A stretch of DNA of 64,000 bases from Pampus argenteus (Eukaryota; Chordata; Actinopteri; Scombriformes; Stromateidae). Below the pieces are notes generated by a model that saw only the letters and a program-made list of their open reading frames with translations, had not been told where the DNA came from and ran no database searches. The number at the start of each line of letters is the position of its first letter. Position 1 is the stretch's first letter. Location of the stretch: positions 9,226,001 through 9,290,000 of the forward strand of contig CM072863.1 of NCBI GenBank assembly GCA_036937835.1, written 5' to 3'. Shown in pieces: positions 54,346 to 64,000 of the stretch. The translations under genes and the position numbers were made by a program.

Positions 54346-57300
54346 TTATTTTATTTATTTTTTTCTATATTTCTAGAATATGTAGGTATGGAAAAAAGTC
54401 TGTTCAAGTGCATCTACTTTGCATTAGTACCTCACAGCAACCCTTAACAACCTTTAACTAAAACATTCCTTCATGCTTTTTATTGCTGCAGGGCTGCAGG
54501 TCTGTGGGAGGTAGCCTAAAGATGACTGTCTCCCTTTGATTCCTGTTTAATATTCCAATGTTGTCCATGGTCTTGGAAGGACCATGAGGCCACTTAAACA
54601 CCCCCCCTCTTAAATCTGTTTCAGTATGCATCAGGGACTCTGGAGGTTAGCCATGTGAGATATCTTTCTCTCCCTCATTCCAATCACCTCTCCCTCCATG
54701 CCCTCTGCTCAGGTAATTAACTTCTCCCTCCCATCTCGATCCCCTCCACGCCCAGCCTCTCTCTGCTCCTTATCTGGGCTCCTTTCAGACTGTTAAAACT
54801 ATCAGCCCCCTGTCTAATTCCTCTGGCTGAAGGTTGTGGAATAGGTAGAGAATAATCCACCACACCCGCTCCACCGCTGCCTTCCCATCCTGTCACTCCC
54901 CACGTCTGCTTGCCACCTCTGTCACGTGAATCATTCTCCACTTGTTTTGTTCCCCTTTTAAAAAAAAGAAACAAGGATTTTCAAAGATTCATCTTTCTCA
55001 CCTCAATGAATGGAGATTCAAGAAAGAAGAGATTGGATTAATTAGACATGTTATCCTGATCAGTGAAAGGGAGACTTGATCCCTGTTCACTATATCCTGC
55101 TTAGGACGCATACACACTCGTACACACTGAGGAGGTGAGCAAAGACTAAATCTTTGACTTTTGGAACTGCTAGGGATTAAAAGGAGATTGTAATTGCTTT
55201 CCACCCCACTCTCTCAGTTCATTTGTATTGACAACTTGTTACTCCTCAGACACACAGCAGCGAGCACAGAGGTCGCTGATTTGGGCCGTCACTTGACAAA
55301 GACAGAGCACGAATGAGAGGATGAGAAAGACTGGAGGAAGGTTTCATTTCTCCCCAGTGAGGCTTCTTAGGCACTAATGCTGATTTATGATCTCATTCAG
55401 AAGATCTGCAAAAGGTAACGAGCACCCAGTTAGCAGATGTGAATGGAGAATACAGAGAAAGGTATGATCGTCATCAGATAATCACTGACATAATTACCGT
55501 AGTGTGATAATAGAGAGAGAAACGCTGATTGAATGTCAGAGGAATAAAGTGGAGGGACATACAGTATCAACTACTCTGGTGCCTTCCTTCTTTCCTTTCC
55601 TTCTGCATGTATATCCCTCTCTAATAGTCTGTAACTCATAGTGTGTGGTATTGCTCGCTGAGTTAGAGGTCAAGTGTTAAGTGTTGTGTGCGCGTTGAGG
55701 ATTTGTTCCAGATCGTGTGTGGTTAACCGAGACGAGGTGAGGAGGTACACTGTTAAAAAATGAGCTATACTTATGAGCACAAATAGTCCATCTGAAGTGG
55801 ATCATAAAAGTAAAAGTCAGCAGCGAGTTCTCTCATAAATGGATCAGAAATTATTTTTTGTAGCATTAACAGACTCTAAGATCATGATTTGCTCATTTAT
55901 TAAAGGAGATGAAAGGCTGTCAATCTGAATATGTTAATCTGTCTAATTAAACACAGTTTAAACGCAGCACAAAACTGGTATGACTCCCCGTTGACTTGGC
56001 AGCTAACTAGTGTTAAATTAGCACGTGTCCAACTCACTACTAACTGTTTATTGTCAAGAACATAACCAGAAAACTAAAGCTGATAGTAGCTTCATCAAGT
56101 GAATTGTTTAGCAAATATGAAAAAAAAAATATTATTATTAAATTACATTTATTACATATTCTCTACTTGCAAGAGAGAAGAAATATAATGTTGTATCTGT
56201 AATTAATTCAACGCTAACACCATAGAGGAATTCAGGCTTTTCCTTTTGCATGATAGCTCTTGGGTTAAACCCACGTATTACTTGTAAATTTTAATGATTA
56301 GAATAACAAAATCACTTGGTAGATTTTGAAGGACACATTTTTATTTTTATTTTTATTTTTTTACAGTGTGAGCTCCAAGCTGCACAGTCAGGCGTCTCTG
56401 GTGGGCATTCAGGGGAACCTCAGACTTCCACCTGGGCTTTTAGCATCAGCTGATCAGAGGTGCTCTGTTGATGAACACAAAAACCTGAGTCTACAGTTTC
56501 ACTCTCTGCATTGTGCTTTTGATTCCACTTAAACAGCTTCAAAAACAATCACTGTTAGTTTCAAATTAAATGATTTCTGTCACGGTCTCGGCACATACAT
56601 ACAAGACGGTATAAATTTCTGAATTGAGACCTCTCTCTTTTTTGCTCTGCTGCCTTGTATCATGTTGCCGGGACAAAGCCATGTGGCTCCCTCCTCCTTT
56701 TACATCTACGTCTATAGCCAGGCACAAAGACCTGATTCACACACCCTCTATACACTCTTCCCTCTCTTTGGGTGTTTACTGTTTACCGTTCTACACCCGG
56801 TGGTGCAGCCAAGGTTGGCCTCTGCCTCAGGGATCTTGGATCTTCTGCTGTTGCAGAGGAAGCTTTAAGGGTTAACAGGTGGAGGAGCTGAAGCTGTGCG
56901 GGTCTCAGTGGGCAAGCAGGATGGATGGAGAAAGGGAATGACTGATGTAAAAGTAGAAATGGAGAGATGGAAAGCTAAAAATGAGAGGGTGCAATAGGAG
57001 AAAGAAAAGCAGGAGATTACTCACAGTGCTTATCTCAAAGTGAAGGAAGGTTACAGTGATGAGAGGAGAGAGGAGGACAGCAGCAGAGATAGATGGAGGT
57101 TAGGTTTAATGTTTTGGGCTGGTTGGTTAGGTGATGACTGCAACTCCATATAAGACCTGGACTTGGTGTCTGATCTCCCTGTGTTGTGATGCTACGTGGA
57201 GATTAAATAAAACTTTCTTTCATCTCTCTCCTTCTCTCCTTCTCAGTCTATTTAACACTCTGAGAGAAGTGGCTGCACAGGGTCAGTTTTTGGACACATG

Positions 57301-59800
57301 CTTTAAGGAGGGTGTCCACTTTTTTTTTGTTTTATCTTAGGCTCTGGTAGTGTGTTTATGAGGATGCATATGCACACAATGCATATTTTCTACAGACAGT
57401 CCTTTTTTCAGAGAAGGAATTTTGGCATACCATAGTATGAAAATCACAAGTGTTTTAACGATGGCTGTATTCCATTTAGCTGCTTCAGTTTCAAGGTCCT
57501 GGTATTGTTCATGCTGGCTCACTGTCAATCTGTTATTGCCAAAATATGCCATTGTTAATATTATCAGTAACACCTGCTTTTCCTAGCAAGTCACAATGTG
57601 TGCTGTGACTTGTCTTGCAGACAGAAGTAAAACAACTTTGTAGCATTCAGGCCATAATAATGTTTATAAATTTCACAGTAATCCACTGATCAATAGTCAA
57701 TAATGGCCAAAAAAAGGCAGCAGTGTGTGCTCAAAATATAATAAAATAGCTGTATAATGTGTTAATTAGTGAGCTTCAGAAGTGATGGTAGGCTGTTTCT
57801 GTTATCTTTGGATAGAACCAGGCCAGCTGTCATATTTACCAGACACGTGAGTGGTTTCAGTCTTCTCGTCTAACTCTCGACAAGCTAATAGGTTCCTACC
57901 ATAATGAAGAACTATTACTTTAACACGGATGAGGATGAGCAAAATGTTTTTTTTTCTTTTCATTTCATCCATTTCTCAGCACATGTAGGCTACTCCGTCT
58001 AACAAGCAGCCCAGTCTAAGATTACCCGCTATACCCCAGCAGCTTTGTTTGCATTACAAAGAGCAAGCACTCGAATGACAAACTATGCTGCAAGAACATT
58101 GTTAGCCATGCTTGCATTAAGTTATTATCCGTTTTACAAACTCATTTGTCACTGTTTAGAACTGTAAGATGAAGTTTTTTTTAGATTTAGTGGTAAAACA
58201 AAACAAAACACCATTTTGGGGGATTATTTGAAGTCTTCAGAGTATTTAAATGCACCACTATCACTCATGCACTGTGTGACAGATGCTACAAAGTGCCGTT
58301 ACAAGCAGCTCCCAGGGGAGCAAACAGATAAGAGTGCAGGATTCAGTAGGAAGGGGGAGTAATGGGATGCACAGGGTCATTGGAAGATACAATTTCTGTA
58401 TCAATCACCCACAAGCTATGCAGAAAATATGACCAGTTGGCACAATCACTTTTCCGTTTGAACATTACAATGCCCGCTTGGCACCATAAAGAAAAAATAC
58501 TTAGACAAGGACAATTGTAATAATAATATGTTTTGAATAGGTCCTCTGCTGTGTCCCTCTGGGTCTGTTTCGTTGTTTCTAACTGGATTATAATGGACAG
58601 ATAAAGATGGAACAAGCAGGAAATTAATGGCATTAGTACCTGCAGACTGAGCACTAGTGGTCCATCGTCAATCCAAACCCATTTCGGCCTTGATTGACTA
58701 GTGATAAAGACTTTCAAATGAAGAGCACTTTGCCCTCAATGTGATAACCATTTACTTTAGGGTGGTGCATTCACAATCTAACCGAAAGAGTGCACTTTAC
58801 ATATATTAGCATTGGTTGTTTTAATGGTTTGGGTCGCTCTAAATCAATCAGCCAAAGCAGATGGAATCTCATCGTAAACCAGCTTTCCATTGACCATCTT
58901 TGTCTTGAGCCGCACAATGAGAAGTGACTGACTGGAACGTGGTCGGCGAAAAAGCGCGCTTTGTATCTTTGTTCCCAGAATAATTAGTGACGGTGGCTGT
59001 TTCCTGTAAGTCAGCCAGAAATCCCCCTGTAAAAAAAAAAAAGTACAAATACCACAGACAAGAAAAGATAGGAGAATGTAATGGTAATAGTGAATGTGAG
59101 AGCCATTAAGTGGCAGGGAGCAGATAACCTTGCTGTCTGGGAGACTGCACTATCTGTTTAAAGAAGACATCATTGGATTAAGCATACCCTCCCACAACCC
59201 AAAAACATCTGATCTCCAACTGATACACACCATTATTAATTACCAAGTGAAATCAGAGCCTGACAGATGGTAAAGCAGTGATTGTACATAAGCCCATGCA
59301 GGCACATCTCATAGTCTTACAGTAACCTGTACTTCTGTACCTCTTTTTAGATACTCTAATGCTTTTCAAAGGATTATTTTGAAAATGGCAGTAGGCAGTG
59401 TGCTGGCACATTTCATACAGCACTGTACATGAGTCTGATGGGTGTAACAGACAATCTGATAGCTGTGGAAGTTATTTATTGCATGTAGGTTATTATATTT
59501 AACATAATGGAAGAAGGAGTTGGGTATTTTTTCCCCTCTGTATTTCTTTATTCTACTGAGTGTTGTCTGCAAAATAATCCAATAAATCCAAGACAATTGG
59601 AACAATTTCTTGGCATAAAAAACAATGTTCCTTAACAAACCAAAACGGTGTAAAGTCTTATTGCATGCACATCTAGTGACATGTACATACATATATCAAA
59701 GTTATATTTCATTGGGAGGAAAGAGAAGAGAAAAAAAGGATACTGACAAGACATAGAATCTACAGTTCTACCCCTGTGAGGTTTGCACTAAGGGACAGTG

Positions 59801-60281
59801 GTGTTTGAGCTAAATGCTAACAACATGCTAAAATGCCCACAGTGACAAAAGTTGATGGTAATGCTGATGTTTAGCAAGTTTAATGTTTATTATAAGTTGA
59901 CGATTTTCTATATTTTTCTTATAGTCAGAAGTCCAGCCTCTTTCTGATGGTGGAGTCATGAACACTAACTTGAACTGAGGCATGTGAGGCCTGCAGTTCT
60001 TTGGATGTTGTTGTGGTGTCTCTTCTAACCTCTTGGATGAGTCGTTGCTGTGCTCTCGGGAAGGTTCACTACTGATCCATGACAGACAAATATGCATAAA
60101 ATAAGAAATCAAGAAATCACACCACTGTATTTTACTGGATAATTGAAAACTCTGACTTGCTGGTGGCACTGGTGGAAAGGTCAGGTGATCACAGAAATAA
60201 GGGCGATTCATTGTCTAGGAACCATCATTGCAATCCAACCAATATCTATGTCTGGACCAAAGTGGTGGATCGACAGAGAAA
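59801..60281. mobile_element. Nested remnants of two percomorph interspersed repeats
   Basis: The outer element shows GAGCTAAATGCTAACA and GCTGATGTTTAGCA at 59801-59898, and resumes at about 60221-60276 with GCAATCCAACCAATAT and TCTGGACCAAAGTGGTGGAT. Between them (about 59915-60085) lies a different repeat, recognised from memory by GATGGTGGAGTCATGAACAC, TTGGATGAGTCGTTGCTGTG and GGAAGGTTCACTACTGATCC. The inner copy seems to lack about 30 bp at GCTCTCGGGAAGG. Short open frames across it (such as 60143-60409) are repeat-derived. Confidence 0.6.
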
Positions 60282-61707
60282 GAGGTGAAAGAATGGTTCA
60301 AACATTAAAAGTCACCTATTGTTTAAAATTTTGTAGAAGTTACTGTTTATATTTAAGCAATTCTGAATTACTGGCAGTGGCAATATGTATAACATCCTAC
60401 TGTAAATAATATTTATTCGTGCATTTTATCTGCAGGATTGTTCAATAGCTTTCATCATGTGACTGTCAAGCTATACAAAAAAAAAGTCTGTTTGCAGGAC
60501 TGCAGCAGAGCACATACAGACAGCAGAGGAAAAAGAAAAAAGAAAAGACCGACTGAACATGATTGACCAAAGAATGGATGACTGTAATCTCTCACTGAGG
60601 TATTTTACAAATGATTATATCCAGACTATTGAGTAACAAATGATCTGGTATATTTGCTTTTTATTCCTGATATTATGTCTTAGAAATTTGATTGATATTA
60701 GTATAAGGGAGATAATGTGGTGCTGGTATCAAAGCTGTTGCTTCAGTGTTGCTTGAAAGGAAAGCATGCTGGCATGAATGAAGATGTTTGAATGCAGGGA
60801 CAGCGAGAGTGAGCATTAACACAGTGGAAGTGGTGCTGTTCATTTGTCAGGAGATGGATTGCAGCCATTGAGAGGAAAAGCTTTTAATTTGGCTCTGGTG
60901 TGGTAATTAGGTTTCAATTCGCTGCGCTCACTAAGAGGAATGGGGAGGGTAATGAAGTTAGTCATCTTACTGTGTGTGTTTAGAGGGGGGGGGGTTAAGT
61001 ATGCACCGTCTACTATTTTCAGTGGCCCTTTCTGTCTCTTACACTCTAATTCATTGTGTAATGCTGTTTATTGTGGGTATCACAGTTCTTTTATACATTA
61101 GTTAAGTGGTCCCGGCACATTACTGTAATGGAGGTAGAACATGAAAACATACTGAAACCCAATCTACCTCCTCTATATGCTCTCTCCTTAATAACGGCTC
61201 TCTTTACGCTGTAGAAAATATTTGACTTCCGTCTCATTTGCTCTCCGTCATTTCCCCAATGTCTCCTTCCCCTGATCTCCTTGTCCCCAAGTCTGAAGTG
61301 AGTAGAAGTCACTAATGGCTCAGGGTGATATGCAAAAAGGACAGGACATGGTAATCTCAGGTTACATGACCTGGAGAAAAAAAGAAGGAAGAAGGGAGAC
61401 ATTGTAGAAGTAGAAATGGACAAGAGAGGAAAGGAAGAGTGTTGTTGAGGGAGAGCGATATAATGGAAACTTATGACAATTATATTAATGAATAAAGACT
61501 AATGTGGTGAATAAGAATGATACATGTCATGATAAGAAGGACGTGTGTGTATAAATGATTGGCTCATGGTCATGTGAAAATTAACCTATTATCATATCTA
61601 TTAGAAATATTATCATATTTGTGTTCTTAGTTTGTGTTTTTGTGTCTATATATGTCTGTACATCTTTCCCTGTACTGTATGTGCTTGAGTGCTTTTGTGT
61701 CTTTGTG

Positions 61708-61730
61708 CACACACACACACACACACACAC
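61708..61730. repeat. (CA)n microsatellite
   Basis: About 11 units, in a wider GT/CA-rich neighbourhood. Confidence 0.9.
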
Positions 61731-62071
61731 GCTTTATGTGTGTGCATGTGTGTGTGTGTTTGTATATTTGGCACTGGGTACAGTAGCCACATGACGACCC
61801 TTGCATGACCCCTGAGAAGCGTGTAGGCGCCGGGTTCAGTCTGACTCTTGTCACATGATCCTCTGCTGCCCTCCCTCTCCATTCACAATGGAGTATTAAT
61901 CTGAACAACACATACACACACATGCACACGCAGCTCAAAAACTGTCACACACTCACACGTACTTTGCATAAAAACACACACGCAAAAAGAAAACACTAAT
62001 AAATAGTTTTTTCTTTTTTTTTCTAAACCCGTTTTTCACAGGTCTGAGGCATCACAGTTCTGCCGCGGTAT

Positions 62072-62097
62072 TTATATATATATATATATATATATAA
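62072..62097. repeat. (TA)n microsatellite
   Basis: About 12 TA units. Confidence 0.9.
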
Positions 62098-62805
62098 ATA
62101 TTGTATTCCTGATGTCTTCACTCTTTCTCTCTCCTCCTGTCTGCTGACTCTCACTCTCATTAAGGGATTAGTGGGTGAGAGATGGATGAAGTGGCCTAAG
62201 GTGGACGTGTGCCTCCTGTCAATAATCCCACTCCTCCTTTTCTGAGGCACACTTCATAAAAAGATTGCAAAAAAGTAGAAATGCTCTTAAGATGAAAAAA
62301 AAAATTCATTTATTTGTTATATGTTATATATGCAAAAACAAAAAAATTGGGAAAAAAGTGAATGTTTCAGTGAAAGGGCCAGTGCAACTCACAGACCACA
62401 TAATTATGCCTAATTTTAAAAATTTAAAGCAGAATTTAAATCTAGACAGTGCATAAATGTGTCTGCATACACCCACATTTTAAACCTTATATGAACCTTA
62501 TAAATATATACAAAACAAAGAAAAAATGTTAAATAGATAACAGTAAGCTGTTACAGAAAGCAAAGACTAAAGACAGTTCATCTTTGAGACCTTTTGAATG
62601 TTCCATTTTCATTCTGATTGATGTCATATTTGATCTCACCACATCTTCATGGTTTCATTATCTGTTGCATAGCACAGAATGACAGTTTTGAGACTGAACA
62701 CTAACTTCTCTGCAACACTTTAGTTTTCAAATCATTATTCCCCTGACTGCTCGAAATAAGTTAATATACTGTTCGTTAAACGAGCTGAAGCTGACTTCCT
62801 CTTAC

Positions 62806-62965
62806 CTCTCCCGTCTCTCCCACGGTGGGGGCCCAGGGCCTCCAGCGTCCCAGCATCCTTGGTGTGTGGGCTGACTCCAGCGCAGCTTCCTGTTATAGAA
62901 ATTTGCGGAACCACGTCCCCCACCTCCTCAACACACACACACACCCCTGCAGCCATCTGTAGGTG
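62806..62965. other. GC-richer block with splice-like borders on both strands; possible exon
   Basis: On the minus strand 62806-62956 is open from ATG, is preceded by CACCTACAG and is followed by the strong donor GAGAG|GTAAGAG (50 codons plus 1 nt). On the plus strand a polypyrimidine run and CCCAG precede an open stretch ending CTGTAG|GTGAGTG at 62965. No known protein is recognised in either reading, and a CA run lies inside. It could be an exon of an unidentified gene or non-coding RNA, or chance. Confidence 0.25.
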
Positions 62966-64000
62966 AGTGTGTATGTGTCTGTGTATGGGATATACTGTAT
63001 GTGTGTTACCTACTCACACAATAGAGTCCACAGACAAGAAAGAACAAGACCAGCCCGAATGGAGAATAAAAGGTGAACGGGTGATATAATGTCACGCCAG
63101 ACACATGCATGAGATCTTTTCGGTTTCCAAAGGTATCATGCAAAAAAATTACAGAAATAGTACTGTAATGTAACACACCACAAGCTTGTGTAATTTTAGT
63201 ATCTTTCAGTTCATTGTTTTGGTTTTATGGTCTGTAACTTTACTGTGTGGTTCAGTCTCACCACTTTTGTCAGTGTCATTTCTAGATGCAGCAGGCAGCT
63301 GTTTTCAGGAAACAACTGCTTAGCATCAAATGAGTGAATATTGGACATACGTTCATCAGGTTGACACAAACACAGCTCCAAATGAATGTTAATGGTGCTC
63401 TGTGTCTGCTGGATTTAAATATAGGTAACGTTTTGAGACCACATTTTGATAAGATAATAATATGTCATTGTTGTTTAGAGCTTGCTGTAAAAGCACTCAT
63501 ATGACTAGTAAATCAACCAATGTTGCTTTATTACAATTAAGTGTAAGTAACACTCATTTGTGTTGAAAACTAAACTACAAAAGTTAGTATTTGAAGGTAC
63601 AGATTTACAGTAATGATTCCATAAATACTTGAATTTCATATTTACCTACTATTATATTGTTCTAAATGCAAATTGAGTTTTAAAGGAAGAATACATCCTT
63701 TAATTTTATTAAAAAGCAGGACGTATGTTGTTGTGACTGACTAAGGTACAGTAACATTGGATTACAGAGTATCTGAAGCACTCTAAGTCATGTTGGTGTA
63801 ACAGGAGTACAGCGCAGTACAAGGTGTAATTTATAGGCGGAGAGGGTGAGTAGGGTGAGGTTTCAGAACATGGACTAATAACCTTGCAGCGTCACTCAAT
63901 CCACAGTGATTGTGCCGGAGCTCCTTGGCTGCGTTGTCACAGCAATCTGAGCGGCATTGTCTCCGTATGTGGCCTGGGGCAGTGGTTTCATGAAGGAAGT
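62966..64000. other. Right end of window, no gene seen
   Basis: AT-rich with no recognisable exon, repeat or RNA gene. The last 120 bp become somewhat GC-richer. Confidence 0.5.

Larger units (their letters stand above)
51119..59800. other. Gene desert, part 4
   Basis: No coding exon recognised. CA repeat at 52605-52635 and TA repeat at 54317-54345. Pyrimidine-rich blocks at 53540-53660 and 54650-54790 produce Ser/Pro-rich open frames without codon structure. The 124-codon minus-strand open frame at 58343-58717 has no recognisable domain. Confidence 0.5.
60290..62805. other. Gene desert, part 5
   Basis: No gene recognised. CA repeat at 61708-61730 with flanking GT/CA-rich DNA to 61760 and 61905-61990, and a TA repeat at 62072-62097. 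The rest is AT-rich and unremarkable. Confidence 0.5.

Noticed and set aside
58343..58717. 124-codon minus-strand open frame
   Set aside because: Longest in the desert, but no known domain, no convincing splice borders, and expected by chance in 37 kb of both strands.
59366..59692. 108-codon minus-strand open frame
   Set aside because: AT-rich with random composition and no homology recognised.
60143..60409. 88-codon plus-strand open frame
   Set aside because: Lies across a recognised interspersed repeat remnant.
61627..61938. Cys/Val-rich open frames
   Set aside because: Translate the CA/GT repeat; not genes.

Overview
This is a piece of a ray-finned fish chromosome, probably a percomorph (spiny-rayed) teleost. 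All five genes are intron-containing vertebrate orthologues with compact GT-AG introns. The window is full of CA/GT microsatellites and carries remnants of interspersed repeats that I recognise from percomorph genomes. There is no sign of prokaryotic, phage or plasmid sequence.

Layout. Positions 44-3776 (+) hold the last seven coding exons of protein kinase C delta (PRKCD): the kinase domain from just before the ATP-binding lysine, plus the C-terminal tail. RFT1 (5295-7933, +) is complete in ten coding exons (542 aa). MUSTN1 (9412-10145, +) is complete in three exons (78 aa). RUVBL1 (10878-16019, -) is complete in eleven exons (456 aa). EEFSEC (16828-26092, +), the selenocysteine-specific elongation factor, is complete in seven exons (585 aa). 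MUSTN1 and RUVBL1 converge tail to tail. RUVBL1 and EEFSEC are head to head across an 808-bp shared promoter interval, an arrangement also known in mammals. Every exon junction was read from the sequence and keeps the reading frame.

From about 26.5 kb to the end (37.5 kb, more than half the window) I find no convincing protein-coding gene. In a compact fish genome this contrasts sharply with five genes in the first 26 kb. The desert holds many microsatellites, a few repeat remnants and several stretches that look like regulatory DNA. The most striking is at 43.6-43.78 kb: GATA sites repeat at an exact 29-bp spacing, and inverted CCAAT boxes repeat at the same 29-bp period, followed by three more GATA sites. 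In mammals EEFSEC lies next to GATA2, whose enhancers are GATA-bound, so a plausible but untested reading is that this desert is the regulatory landscape of a gata2 gene beyond the right edge.

The genes have unrelated jobs (signalling kinase, ER N-glycosylation factor, muscle/skeleton small protein, AAA+ chromatin/assembly ATPase, selenoprotein translation). Their grouping is inherited synteny, not a pathway. Motif-level claims (CTCF, CRE, GATA, TEAD, RFX) are sequence matches only, and repeat identities are from memory.
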